Of a stretch of 64,000 nucleotides of DNA, positions 8,821 through 17,496 are shown one piece after another. Both the position numbers and the translations under genes were made by a program. Location of the stretch: contig NZ_BDAX01000002.1 in assembly GCF_001612665.1 (NCBI RefSeq), positions 1,054,001 through 1,118,000 on the forward strand, written 5' to 3'. The DNA is from Nocardia alba NBRC 108234. Lineage in GTDB: Bacteria; Actinomycetota; Actinomycetes; Mycobacteriales; Mycobacteriaceae. Within the stretch, counting starts at the first letter, position 1, and every line of letters starts with the position of its first letter. The notes beneath the pieces are model-generated. The model did not search any database. It saw nothing but the letters and a program-made list of their open reading frames with translations, and was not told the DNA's origin.

Positions 8821-10007
8821 AACTCGGACAAACTCACGGCCTCACCGAGGTGCAGACCGAAATACTGGCCACTGTGCGCACATTCGTGGACAAGGAGATC
8901 ATTCCCGTCGCACAGGAGCTCGAACACGCCGATGCCTATCCGGGCGAGATCGTCGACCGGATGGCCGAGATGGGGCTGTTCGGGTTGATGATTCCCGAGG
9001 AGTACGGCGGCCTCGGCGAATCACTGCTGACCTACGCCCTGTGCGTCGAGGAACTGGCGCGCGGCTGGATGAGCATCTCCGGTGTCATCAACACCCACTT
9101 CATCATGGCCTATCTGCTCGCCCAGCACGGCACGGCGGCCCAGCGGCAACATTTCCTGCCGCGTATGGCGGCCGGCGAGGTGCGCGGTGCGTTCTCCATG
9201 TCCGAACCCGAACTCGGTTCGGACGTGGCCGCCATCCGTACCAAGGCGGTTCGCGGGGAATCGGGCGAGTACACGCTCAACGGTCGCAAGATGTGGCTGA
9301 CCAACGGTTCCACGGCCACGGTCGTCGCCACCCTGGTCCGCACCGACGAGGGCCACGAACGCCCGCACGACAATCTCACCACCTTCCTGCTCGAGAAACC
9401 CGCCGGATTCGGCGAGGTCGTTCCCGGACTGAACATTCCCGGCAAGATCCACAAAATGGGTTACAAGGGCATCGACACCACCGAGATGCTGCTCGACGAT
9501 CACGTCGTCCCGGCGGAAGCGGTCCTCGGCGGCGAACCCGGTCAGGGTTTCAAGCAGATGATGGACGGCATCGAGGTCGGGCGGGTCAATGTGGCGGCCC
9601 GCGCCTGCGGAATCGCGCTGCGCGCGTTCGAACTCGGCGCGCGCTACGCCCAGCAGCGCTCGACTTTCGGCAAGCCCATCGTCGAACATCAGGCGATCGG
9701 ATTCTCGCTGGCCGAAATGGCCACCAAGGTCGAGGCGGCTCATCTCATGATGGTCAACGCGGCACGTCTGAAGGATTCCGGGTTGCGCAACGATGTCGCG
9801 GCGGGCATGGCCAAGTATCTGGCCAGTGAGTTCTGCAACGAGGTCACCCAGGCCAGCTTCCGCATCCATGGCGGCTACGGATACTCCACCGAGTACGAGA
9901 TCGAACGTCTGATGCGGGAGGCGCCGTTCATGCTGATCGGCGAGGGAACCAGCGAGATCCAGAAGCGGATCATCAGCAAGGGTGTGCTGCGCGACTATCG
10001 GATCTGA
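8817..10007 (+). CDS. Acyl-CoA dehydrogenase (FadE type)
   Basis: 396-residue flavoprotein. Visible are FSMSEPELGSDVAAI (flavin contact region), KMGYKGIDTTEM, RIHGGYGYSTEYEIERLMR and a C-terminal GEGTSEIQKRI, whose first Glu is the usual catalytic base position. It closes the operon that starts at 4620 and provides the oxidation step for the hydratases, dehydrogenases and thiolase upstream. The start codon has only a weak ribosome site, which fits coupling from upstream. A clear hairpin follows. Confidence 0.93.
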   Translation: MKLGQTHGLTEVQTEILATVRTFVDKEIIPVAQELEHADAYPGEIVDRMAEMGLFGLMIPEEYGGLGESLLTYALCVEELARGWMSISGVINTHFIMAYLLAQHGTAAQRQHFLPRMAAGEVRGAFSMSEPELGSDVAAIRTKAVRGESGEYTLNGRKMWLTNGSTATVVATLVRTDEGHERPHDNLTTFLLEKPAGFGEVVPGLNIPGKIHKMGYKGIDTTEMLLDDHVVPAEAVLGGEPGQGFKQMMDGIEVGRVNVAARACGIALRAFELGARYAQQRSTFGKPIVEHQAIGFSLAEMATKVEAAHLMMVNAARLKDSGLRNDVAAGMAKYLASEFCNEVTQASFRIHGGYGYSTEYEIERLMREAPFMLIGEGTSEIQKRIISKGVLRDYRI

Positions 10008-10025
10008 GGTCGCCGAGGACCCGAC

Positions 10026-10050
10026 GGCCGGACCCCTCAAGGGTCCGGCC
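10026..10050. terminator. Hairpin terminator between convergent operons
   Basis: Perfect 10-bp arms (10026-10035, 10041-10050) with loop CTCAA, between the acyl-CoA dehydrogenase (+) and the SDR (-). Confidence 0.8.
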
Positions 10051-10065
10051 GAAACCAGCAGTGGC

Positions 10066-10863
10066 TCAGACGAAGTCGGAGCCGCCGTCGACGTTCACGT
10101 TGGCACCGGTCATGTACGAATTGCGGCGCGAGGCCAGGAACGCGGCGACCGGGCCGATCTCCTCGGGCAACCCGGCTCTCGGCATCTGCGCGGGGTGGCC
10201 GAAGTGCGTGCCGATCGCCTCCATGAGCCGGTAGGGATCATCGTCGTCGATGCCGACCGAACGTGCCCAGCCGGTGAGCGCGGGCGTGACGAAAGTACCC
10301 GGCGACACCACGTTGACCAGGATCTCCTCCTCGGCCAGCAACAGCGAGAGATTCTTCGAAATGCTGGTCACCATCGCCTTCGCCGCGGTGTAGGCGACCA
10401 GGGATGTGGTCTGGCGCTGGGTCGAATGCGCGGAGAAGTTCACGATCCGTCCCCATTCAGCCTTGCGTAGCAGCGGCAGCGCCGCGTTGACGCAGTGCAC
10501 GATGCCGAGGGCACCGTGGTCGACCGCCTCGTGCCACTGATCGTCGGACAGTTCCTCGACCGTGCCCTGGACGTTCGGCCCGACGGTGGTGATCAGCGAG
10601 TTGAGTTCGCCACCCCATCGTTTCCCCAGTTCGGCGAAGACCGAGGCCACCTGGCCGGTATCGCGCACGTCGGCGACGAGACCGATCGCGTCGGCACTGC
10701 CTCGCTGCGCCAGGTCGGCGCTCGCCCGCTCGACATCGTCGGCCGAGCGGCCGACCACCGCGACCCTGGCCCCTTCTTCCGCCAGGCAGCGTGCTGTGGC
10801 CAGCCCCATTCCACGGCTACCGCCGACAACGACCGTCGCCGCGCCACGCAATCCCAAATCCAT
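10066..10863 (-). CDS. Short-chain dehydrogenase/reductase
   Basis: 265-residue SDR. The glycine motif is VGGSRGMG (residues 13-20), the catalytic Ser region is NFSAHSTQ, and the active-site Tyr-Lys pair is in YTAAK. The C-terminus has the usual NVDGG. The NAG motif is replaced by TTVGPN, a mild departure. The ATG at 10863 has GAGGTGG seven bases upstream. It is transcribed alone from a promoter holding a near-perfect operator at 10959-10977. The substrate is unknown. Confidence 0.88.
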   Translation of the reverse strand: MDLGLRGAATVVVGGSRGMGLATARCLAEEGARVAVVGRSADDVERASADLAQRGSADAIGLVADVRDTGQVASVFAELGKRWGGELNSLITTVGPNVQGTVEELSDDQWHEAVDHGALGIVHCVNAALPLLRKAEWGRIVNFSAHSTQRQTTSLVAYTAAKAMVTSISKNLSLLLAEEEILVNVVSPGTFVTPALTGWARSVGIDDDDPYRLMEAIGTHFGHPAQMPRAGLPEEIGPVAAFLASRRNSYMTGANVNVDGGSDFV

Positions 10864-10958
10864 TCCGCAACCACCTCACTCGAGAGAACCGCCGTTTCCA
10901 GTGGGACCCCGCTGCGGACTGTTGACAGCCGACACCGCGACACGATCCTACGAAGCAT

Positions 10959-10977
10959 TACTGTAATGCATTCAGTA
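10959..10977. promoter_or_regulatory. TAC-W-GTA operator upstream of the SDR at 10863
   Basis: TACTGTA-ATGCA-TTCAGTA, box centres 12 bp apart. The first box is inside the perfect 15-bp palindrome GCATTACTGTAATGC (10955-10969). The site is almost the same sequence as the one at 16128-16146 read on the other strand. Confidence 0.7.
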
Positions 10978-11015
10978 TGACTGACGGGAGTGGTTGTGGA
11001 CGGCGATCCACCAGA

Positions 11016-12056
11016 TCATTCGATGGCGTCGACAAGCCCCCACCGCAACGCGGTACCGGTATCGATGGGATCGCCGGTCAGCATCATCCAGGCCGCCCGC
11101 CAACGTCCGATTCGCCGCGGGACGCTGACGGTGCCGCCCGCTCCGGGAACCAGCCCCATCGCGATCTCGGGCAGCCGGAAGTACGTGTCCGGCGCCGCGA
11201 CCAGCCGGTGCGCGAAAGCCGACAGCTCGATGCCCGCCCCGATGCAGGCGCCGTGGACCTGAGCCGAGACCCGCTCGCCCAGCCGGTCGATGACCCGCCA
11301 CGGCCCCCGCTCGAGCCGCACCTGATACGCGGCGACCACATCGACGGCGGTGCCGAATTCATCGAGATCGCCGCCGCTGCAGAACACCGGACCCGCACCG
11401 CGCAGGAGCACCCGGTCGATGCTGTCGTCGAGTTCGGCGAGCCGCAGCGCCTCCAGAAGTTGTTCACGCAGTGGGGCGCTCAGTGCGTTGCGGCGCTCAG
11501 GGTAGTCGAGGGTCACCGACAGCAGGTCGGCTTCGCGGTCCAGCCGTACCAGGGGACGATCGGGGAAGTTCACCGGTTTCGGCCCACCGCGTTCGGTGAG
11601 CCACCGCCGAAACTCACTGCCCGCCAGCAGCATCGAGTAGACCGCCGCTTCCGCGCCGAGGGCCGCGGTCGTATCGGGCACCGCGGTCTGGCGCAGCAGT
11701 CGCCCCAGCGCCACGCTCGCTTGCGGATTGCGCCGCACAGCGTCCGTCAGGTGCCGCACCGCCGCCTCGGGGTCGGGATGGTCGACGATCATCGGCGAGT
11801 TCGCGCCGTCCTCGGCCAGCGTCAGGGTGAGCGCGCGCAGCAGCGGCTCCAGACGCGGGGAGACCGCTCCACGCAACACCCCGACAGACAGACGCAGCGA
11901 GCCCGCCAAGGCTTCGGCGACCCGGGCGATCCGCTCGGGCGATTCCCCTGCCCACCCGTCGAGCGCAACGACCAGCACCGGATTTCGCGGCGTCCCCTGC
12001 GGGCTGATGTCGAGTTCCATGGCATCCGAGGCCAGATCAGTCGCTTCACGGCTCAC
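11016..12056 (-). CDS. Enoyl-CoA hydratase/isomerase with an N-terminal extension
   Basis: 346 residues. The C-terminal half (about 165-346) is a crotonase fold: DYPERRNALSAPLREQLLEA, oxyanion loop GAGPVFCSGGDLDEFG, HGACIGAGIELSAFA and PEIAMGLVPGAGGT with the acidic residue of the active site. The first 160 residues are not a standard crotonase and resemble a degenerate second domain (LVVALDGWAG, SVGVLRGAV). The start is GTG at 12056, 61 bp from the divergent CoA-transferase. Co-location with a CaiB-type transferase and an amidohydrolase suggests one pathway. Confidence 0.8.
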   Translation of the reverse strand: MSREATDLASDAMELDISPQGTPRNPVLVVALDGWAGESPERIARVAEALAGSLRLSVGVLRGAVSPRLEPLLRALTLTLAEDGANSPMIVDHPDPEAAVRHLTDAVRRNPQASVALGRLLRQTAVPDTTAALGAEAAVYSMLLAGSEFRRWLTERGGPKPVNFPDRPLVRLDREADLLSVTLDYPERRNALSAPLREQLLEALRLAELDDSIDRVLLRGAGPVFCSGGDLDEFGTAVDVVAAYQVRLERGPWRVIDRLGERVSAQVHGACIGAGIELSAFAHRLVAAPDTYFRLPEIAMGLVPGAGGTVSVPRRIGRWRAAWMMLTGDPIDTGTALRWGLVDAIE

Positions 12057-12105
12057 CGCGCAATAGTGACACGGTGGTGACGGAGACCGGGTAGGCCCCG
12101 CGACC

Positions 12106-12111
12106 TACTAT
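12106..12111 (+). promoter_or_regulatory. -10 box of a leaderless promoter for the CoA-transferase
   Basis: TACTAT followed by six bases and then the GTG start at 12118, so the expected transcription start coincides with the start codon. No ribosome site is visible. The same spacing is seen at 54314, 54773 and 55314. Confidence 0.5.
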
Positions 12112-12117
12112 CGAACG

Positions 12118-13359
12118 GTGCAGGCAACGACAGCGTCGGTGCCCGGTCCGCCCGCGGCGGACTGGGCGGCGAGCGGCGTGGTCGCCCTGTCCGGCCGCCC
12201 GGACGGACCAGCTCTGGTGCCGCCGGGGCACGCGGCCACCAGGGCCAGAGAGCTGTCCTCGACGCTGGCCGCGGTCTCGGCGCAGGCGATCGCTGTCGAC
12301 GGCGCTCAGCTATTGGGCGAACGCGCCGCACTCATGGATTTGCGCCGTCGGGGAACGGTGTCGGCGGGCGGCCACTGCCGACTGCTGCCCAGCGCGGACG
12401 GGTGGGCAGCGGTCTCCTGCGCCCGGCCCGATGATCCACTCCTGCTCGGCGCGCTGATCGGCGACGATCTCGACGCGGCGGATCCGTGGCCCGCACTCGC
12501 CGACTGGGTACGCGCGCATCGCGGCGACGATCTCCTCGAACGCGCCGAACTCCTCGGCGTGGCGGCGGGTCCGGTGCGGCCCGCCGCGCCTGCGCGCTGT
12601 CCGGCACCGCTGACACCGCGGTCGGTCGAAGGGCTGCTCGTCGTCGACTTCAGCGCCCTGTGGGCGGGCCCGCTGTGCGCCCACCTGCTCGGGCTGGCAG
12701 GCGCGCGCGTGGTCAAGGTCGAGACCCCGGCACGGCCCGACGGCGCCCGACGCGGCAGCCCGCAGTTCTACGCGCTCCTGCATCACGGACACGAATCGGT
12801 GGTTCTCGATCCCACCGACAGCACCGGACGGTCGGCGCTGCGGGCTCTGGTCGACGCCGCCGACATCGTCATCGAGGCGTCGCGGCCCCGTGCGCTCGCC
12901 GGTTTCGGGATCGACGCCGAGGCGGCGGTCGGGCGCGGGGCGTGCTGGGTGTCGATCACCGCCGCGGGTCGAGCGTCGAACCGTATCGGTTTCGGGGACG
13001 ACATCGCCGCGGCCGCCGGACTGGTCGCCTTCGATACCCATTCGGGCACACCGGCTTTCGTCGGCGACGCCATCGCCGATCCACTCACCGGCCTGACCGC
13101 CGCCGTACTCGCGGTGTCGGCACCGGCCGATGGGCGCGGCGTGCTGTGGGACATCTCGATGACCGATGTCGTCGCGAGCACACTGACCGCCGATCCGGTC
13201 CCGCCTACGTCGCGGCGCGGCGATACCTGGTTCGTCGAGTCCGCGGACGGACCGATTCCGGTCGCGAAACCAGTGTCCCGCAAGCCGATCGGCCCCGCCG
13301 CGGACTCCGGTGCCGATACAGCGCGCGTACTCGAGTCGCTGAGGATTCCGGTGCCGTGA
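12118..13359 (+). CDS. CaiB/BaiF family (class III) CoA-transferase
   Basis: 413 residues. The family core begins near residue 175 with VVDFSALWAGPLCAHLLGLA and VVKVETPARPDGARRG, followed by HHGHESVVLDPTD. The first 170 residues are extra and poorly conserved, and the C-terminal part is shorter than in single-domain CaiB proteins, so this looks like a fused or rearranged half-enzyme. CaiB enzymes move CoA between organic acids. The GTG start at 12118 appears leaderless. It overlaps the amidohydrolase downstream by 4 bp. Confidence 0.8.
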   Translation: MQATTASVPGPPAADWAASGVVALSGRPDGPALVPPGHAATRARELSSTLAAVSAQAIAVDGAQLLGERAALMDLRRRGTVSAGGHCRLLPSADGWAAVSCARPDDPLLLGALIGDDLDAADPWPALADWVRAHRGDDLLERAELLGVAAGPVRPAAPARCPAPLTPRSVEGLLVVDFSALWAGPLCAHLLGLAGARVVKVETPARPDGARRGSPQFYALLHHGHESVVLDPTDSTGRSALRALVDAADIVIEASRPRALAGFGIDAEAAVGRGACWVSITAAGRASNRIGFGDDIAAAAGLVAFDTHSGTPAFVGDAIADPLTGLTAAVLAVSAPADGRGVLWDISMTDVVASTLTADPVPPTSRRGDTWFVESADGPIPVAKPVSRKPIGPAADSGADTARVLESLRIPVP

Positions 13360-14804
13360 CCGACGATTCCAGCCGGACTCGCCGACCCGCGCGTGGCCGG
13401 GTCGTCATCGTGCTCGACGCGGAGATCGACGGCGTCCCCGGTCTCGCTCTCCGTATCAGCGACGGCAGGATCGACGACATCGGACTGTCGCTGTCCGCAG
13501 ACGGGGCGACGGAGGTGATCGACGCGCGCGGTGGTGCCGTCATTCCCGGTCTGCACGACCATCATCTGCACTTGCACGCCACGGCCGCCGACGCGGCATC
13601 GGTGCGCTGCGGCCCGCCGGCCGTCCTGAACCGCCGCGCGCTGAGCACAGCCCTGGCCGAGGCGTCGGCCGACGAGCACGGCTGGGTTCGCGGCGTCGGC
13701 TACGTCGACACCGTCGCCGGCGATCTCGACGCGGTCGCCCTCGACGCCCTGCATGCGAGCCGACCGGTACGGGTACAGCACCGCAGTGGCGCGATGTGGA
13801 TTCTCAACACCGCCGCGCTCGTCGCCGCGCACATCACCGACGCGGCCCATCCCGGCGTCGAATGTAGTGCCGATGGTGTTCCGACAGGCCGGATCTGGCG
13901 CGCGGACACCTGGTTACGCAGCCGGCTACCACTCACGACGCCGCCACCTCTCGGTTCGCTCGGCGCCACCCTCACCGGCTACGGCATCACCGGCGTCACC
14001 GACGCGACCCCCGATCTGTCGACCGGTTCGCAAGCCGCGCTGGTCACCGCTGCGCTCGAAGGCGACCTGCCTCAGCGGTTGCACCTGCTCGGGGTCCCCC
14101 TGCGCGGCGCGTCTGCGCACAACAGCGCGCCACTGCCCGAACAGGTCAGTGTCGGACCGTACAAGATCGTCATCGCCGACTCCGGACTCCCGCCGTTCGA
14201 CGCGCTGGTGGATCGGATTCGCGCGGCCCACCGCGACGGGCGGGCCGTGGCCGTCCACTGCGTCAGCCGTGCGGCGCTGCTCCTGCTGCTCGCGGCCCTG
14301 GATGTGGCAGGGGATTTCCCGGGCGACCGCGTCGAGCACGCGGCCCTGGTGCCCGCCGACAGCATCGCCGATCTGCGCCGCCACGGCCTACGGGTGATCA
14401 CCCAACCGGGTTTTCTGTCCCAGCGCGGTGACTACTACCTCGACCACGTCGAACCCGACGACCTCGACGATCTGTATCGCTGCCGAAGCCTGCTCGCGGA
14501 CGGTGTCCCCCTCGCCATGTCCAGCGATTCGCCCTATGGTCCGCTCGACCCGTGGGCGGTGATCGCCGCGGCCAGTCGCCGGGCCACCGAAACGGGCACG
14601 ACCCTCAATGCGGGCGAATGCCTCACGCCCGCACAGGCACTCGCGGGCTACCTCACCCCCGCCGACGACCCGGGTGGGCGCCCGCGCCGGATCCGGCGGG
14701 GCTCGCCCGCGGATCTCGTGATCCTGCGAGCGCCGCTGGAACAGGTACTACGCGAACCGTCGGCCGATGCCGTCGATCGCACGCTGTTCGCGCGAGCGCG
14801 GTGA
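13356..14804 (+). CDS. Amidohydrolase family 3 (YtcJ-like) metal-dependent hydrolase
   Basis: 482 residues. The metal-binding HDHHLHLHA motif follows GGAVIPGL near residue 65. Further family features are VAVHCVSRAALLLLL, DRVEHAALV, and AMSSDSPYGPLDPW with the conserved aspartate of the metal site. It should hydrolyse an amide, ester or cyclic imide bond. The GTG overlaps the CoA-transferase stop (GTGA), so the two are co-translated. The nearest convergent gene ends only six bases away, and no terminator is visible between them. Confidence 0.85.
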   Translation: MTDDSSRTRRPARGRVVIVLDAEIDGVPGLALRISDGRIDDIGLSLSADGATEVIDARGGAVIPGLHDHHLHLHATAADAASVRCGPPAVLNRRALSTALAEASADEHGWVRGVGYVDTVAGDLDAVALDALHASRPVRVQHRSGAMWILNTAALVAAHITDAAHPGVECSADGVPTGRIWRADTWLRSRLPLTTPPPLGSLGATLTGYGITGVTDATPDLSTGSQAALVTAALEGDLPQRLHLLGVPLRGASAHNSAPLPEQVSVGPYKIVIADSGLPPFDALVDRIRAAHRDGRAVAVHCVSRAALLLLLAALDVAGDFPGDRVEHAALVPADSIADLRRHGLRVITQPGFLSQRGDYYLDHVEPDDLDDLYRCRSLLADGVPLAMSSDSPYGPLDPWAVIAAASRRATETGTTLNAGECLTPAQALAGYLTPADDPGGRPRRIRRGSPADLVILRAPLEQVLREPSADAVDRTLFARAR

Positions 14805-14810
14805 TCGGCG

Positions 14811-15128
14811 CTACCGAGTGGGGAGCGCGACCGCCGCGACCGCATCGGCGACCTGCGCAGACGAATCGTGCCAACCGCACGGCATCCCACACGTGCGATA
14901 CAGCCTGCGCTCGACCAACCCGCTGGAGAAGGCCCGGACCGTTTCCGATGCCTGCGCCGCGTAACCGCACTGTGGGCATTTCGCGAAGTAGTCGAGCAGG
15001 TCGTGGCTCATGGTGCGAACCACTTCGCCGGGAATCGACCCATCTCGCCCCTCGGCGGCGGAAGGTGCCGCCGATCGCCGGTCGGCGATCGTCAGCGACC
15101 TGCGCCGAACACCCTTGTAGTTCGTCAT
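14811..15128 (-). CDS. Small CxxC zinc-ribbon-like protein, unknown function
   Basis: 105 residues. A possible metal site is formed by CPQCGYA and, further on, RTCGMPCGWHDS. The N-terminal 40 residues are basic (MTNYKGVRRRSLTIADRR) and the C-terminus ends AVAAVALPTR. The ATG at 15128 is preceded by GAGGTG with seven bases between; an internal ATG in front of SHDLLDYF would give only 66 residues. It is divergent from the thioesterase and may share the operator at 15223. I do not recognise the family. Confidence 0.55.
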   Translation of the reverse strand: MTNYKGVRRRSLTIADRRSAAPSAAEGRDGSIPGEVVRTMSHDLLDYFAKCPQCGYAAQASETVRAFSSGLVERRLYRTCGMPCGWHDSSAQVADAVAAVALPTR

Positions 15129-15222
15129 CGACCAGCACCTCGACATCCGCAAGAACCTGAAAATCATACTGTTGCCACAACCATAGGTGAGACAATTCGA
15201 TCCCGAGTGCAGATCAGAGATA

Positions 15223-15241
15223 TACTGTAACTATTACCGTA
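15223..15241. promoter_or_regulatory. TAC-W-GTA operator at the thioesterase start
   Basis: TACTGTA-ACTAT-TACCGTA, box centres 12 bp apart. The last base is the A of the thioesterase ATG. AACTAT six bases before that ATG could be the -10 box of a leaderless promoter, so a bound protein would block transcription directly. Confidence 0.65.
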
Positions 15242-16116
15242 TGACGTACAATCCTCCCGTGGAAGACACCTGGAACAACCTCGCGGCCTGCCTCGATCTC
15301 CGCTCGATACCCACTGCGCCCACCGATGGCCAGGGATCGAGCCCGACCGGTCCGCCACACATCTTCGAGGGGTCGAACCAGCACCTGCCCCATCGGCGTC
15401 TTTTCGGCGGCCAGCTGCTGGGCCAGTTCGTGCGCACGGCGAACGCGGTGAACCCGAACAAAGCGGTCAAATCCCTCCATGCGTCGTTCCTCCGGGAGGG
15501 CACCTCCGACACCCCCGTTCACTATCTCGCCGATTCGCTGCACGACGGACGCTCGTTCGGCGCACTGACAGTGACCGCGACGCAAGGACGTCGCCCCATC
15601 GCCACCTGCGCCGTCTCGCTCCACGCCGCCGAATCGGGCCCGTCCTTCCAGCCGCTCCACCTCGCCACCACGCCGCCGGGCCCCGAGCACCGTGTCCGGT
15701 TCGAACTACTCCCCTGGGACACCAGGTCGGTCACCGATCTCGACGCCCCCGACCACGGATCGACCGACTACGACCTGTGGATGCGGATGCCCGTCCTCAA
15801 CGAAGGCCCGGCCGCGGCGCTGCTGGCCTATTCCACCGACCTGAACGTGATCGGCACGGCGCTGCGCCCGTTCGACGGCATCGACCAACGCGGAAACGGC
15901 ACCGCGTTCACCTCGGCGACGACCTCACACACGATCTGGTTCCACCGCCCGTTCGTCACCGACGACTGGCTGCTGCTGCGCCACTACGGCGCGACGGTCG
16001 CACACGGGCGCTGCTTCGGACGCGGGGACGTCTTCACAGCGGACGGCACGCTGGTCGCCTCATTCGCCCAGGAGGCCCTCCTCAGGTTCCATGTCGACGC
16101 CGTCCCGACCAGTTGA
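15241..16116 (+). CDS. TesB-type acyl-CoA thioesterase II
   Basis: 291-residue double-hotdog thioesterase that hydrolyses acyl-CoA to free acid and CoA. Family signatures are RLFGGQLLGQFVRTA in the first hotdog, SLHASFLREG, then STDLNVIGTALRP (catalytic Asp), TSATTSHTIWFHRPF and the C-terminal SFAQEALLR (catalytic Gln). The ATG at 15241 overlaps the operator and looks leaderless; a GTG at 15259 is the alternative. It is followed by an amidohydrolase with its own operator. It may release CoA from dead-end acyl-CoAs in the pathway. Confidence 0.9.
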   Translation: MTYNPPVEDTWNNLAACLDLRSIPTAPTDGQGSSPTGPPHIFEGSNQHLPHRRLFGGQLLGQFVRTANAVNPNKAVKSLHASFLREGTSDTPVHYLADSLHDGRSFGALTVTATQGRRPIATCAVSLHAAESGPSFQPLHLATTPPGPEHRVRFELLPWDTRSVTDLDAPDHGSTDYDLWMRMPVLNEGPAAALLAYSTDLNVIGTALRPFDGIDQRGNGTAFTSATTSHTIWFHRPFVTDDWLLLRHYGATVAHGRCFGRGDVFTADGTLVASFAQEALLRFHVDAVPTS

Positions 16117-16127
16117 ACCACAACTTA

Positions 16128-16146
16128 TACTGTATGCATTACAGTA
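16128..16146. promoter_or_regulatory. TAC-W-GTA operator upstream of amidohydrolase (best copy)
   Basis: TACTGTA-TGCAT-TACAGTA is the only site where both boxes match the consensus without a mismatch. It is a perfect inverted repeat with 7-bp arms and a 5-bp spacer. It lies 30 bp before the ATG at 16177. Confidence 0.75.
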
Positions 16147-16176
16147 ATTAAGACTGCAGTGATGGAAGGGAACCAG

Positions 16177-17433
16177 ATGACGAACACCGCCGACCCGACC
16201 GCGAGCCGGACCGAGGAACAATTCCGCGATGCGCCGATCTTCGACGCCGACCAGCACATGTACGAGACCCCGGACTCGCTGACGAAGTACCTGCCGGAGC
16301 GGTACGCGCGTGCGGTGCAGTTCGCGCAGATCGGGCGGCAGACCCGGATCGTGATCAACAACAAGGTCACCGACTTCATCCCCAACCCGACCTTCGAGCG
16401 GGTCGCCGCGCCCGGCGCGCACGAGAAGTTCTTCGCGGGCGAGAACTCCGACGGGCTCACGCTGCGCGAGATGCAGGGGCCCGCGATCGAGGCACCCGCG
16501 GCCACCCGCAATCCGGTGGACCGCATCACCGAACTCGACCGCCAGGGAGTCGTCGAGGCCCTCAACTATCCGACACTGGCCAGTCTGGTCGAGCATTCGG
16601 CCGCCGACGATCCGCAGCTCACCCTCGCGATCATCCACGCGCTCAACCAGTGGATGGCCGAGCACTGGTCCTACAACTACGCCGACCGGATCTACTCGAC
16701 GCCGATCATCAACCTCTCCGAGGTGGACGCGGCCCAGCGCGAACTGGAATACATCCTCGACAACGGCGCGAAGGTCGCCCTGATCAAGCCGGGTCCGGTG
16801 AACGGCCTGCACGGCTGGCGTTCGCCCGCGCTGCCCGAATTCGATCCGTTCTGGCGTGATGTCGAAGCCGCGGGTCTGCCGATCGTGCTGCACGCCAGCT
16901 ACCCACCGCTCGACGGCTACATCGCGTCCTGGGAACCGCCGCACACAGCGAACTTCATGGCGCAGAGCCCGTTCCGCTGGATGGCGCTGGGACACCGCGA
17001 GATCACCGACATGATCACGAGCCTCATCTGCCACGGCACCCTGACGCGTTTCCCGAAGCTGCGCGTCGCCAGCGTCGAGAACGGCAGTTCGTGGATCCAT
17101 CCGCTGTTCCACGACTTCGAAGACCTGTACAAGAAGATGCCGCAGAACTTTCCCGAGCACCCGCACGAGGTGTTCCGCCGCAATATCTGGGTCAGCCCGT
17201 TCTGGGAAGGGTGCGTGGCCGACGTCGTCGACACCGTCGGCTGGGACAAAGTCCTCTTCGGCTCGGACTACCCGCATCCGGAGGGTCTGGCCGAGCCGAA
17301 GGGCTTCTGGAAATACGCGGAGGGCATGGACGTGCGGCGCACCTACGACTTCATGGGCGACAACGCCCGCCGCTTCCTCGGGCTGCCCATCGCCAACCCC
17401 GACCCGAGCGCCGCTACCACGACCACCCGCTGA
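16177..17433 (+). CDS. Amidohydrolase family 2 (decarboxylase-like) metal-dependent hydrolase
   Basis: 418 residues. The N-terminal metal motif is FDADQHMYE (Asp-x-x-His spacing as in ACMSD-like proteins), then HWSYNYADRIY, PIVLHASYPPLDGY (second metal His) and the C-terminal LFGSDYPHPEG (catalytic Asp). Family members decarboxylate or hydrolyse aromatic, heteroaromatic or cyclic acids. The ATG at 16177 has AAGGGA six bases upstream; an upstream GTG at 16159 is less likely. It is a single-gene unit under the best operator copy, ended by a strong hairpin. Confidence 0.88.
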   Translation: MTNTADPTASRTEEQFRDAPIFDADQHMYETPDSLTKYLPERYARAVQFAQIGRQTRIVINNKVTDFIPNPTFERVAAPGAHEKFFAGENSDGLTLREMQGPAIEAPAATRNPVDRITELDRQGVVEALNYPTLASLVEHSAADDPQLTLAIIHALNQWMAEHWSYNYADRIYSTPIINLSEVDAAQRELEYILDNGAKVALIKPGPVNGLHGWRSPALPEFDPFWRDVEAAGLPIVLHASYPPLDGYIASWEPPHTANFMAQSPFRWMALGHREITDMITSLICHGTLTRFPKLRVASVENGSSWIHPLFHDFEDLYKKMPQNFPEHPHEVFRRNIWVSPFWEGCVADVVDTVGWDKVLFGSDYPHPEGLAEPKGFWKYAEGMDVRRTYDFMGDNARRFLGLPIANPDPSAATTTTR

Positions 17434-17445
17434 CCCAGCGACTTG

Positions 17446-17476
17446 TGCTGCCGCCGAATCGGATTCGGCGGCAGCA
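17446..17476. terminator. Hairpin terminator between convergent genes
   Basis: Perfect 15-bp arms (17446-17460, 17462-17476); the central bases would form the loop. It separates the amidohydrolase (+) from the phosphotransferase (-). Confidence 0.8.
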
Positions 17477-17496
17477 GCCTTCCGGCGCGCTCGGCC

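Noticed and set aside
10977-12080. Long plus-strand frame opposite the enoyl-CoA hydratase
   Set aside because: It is antisense to a protein with clear crotonase motifs and is Arg/Gln/His-rich without any domain.
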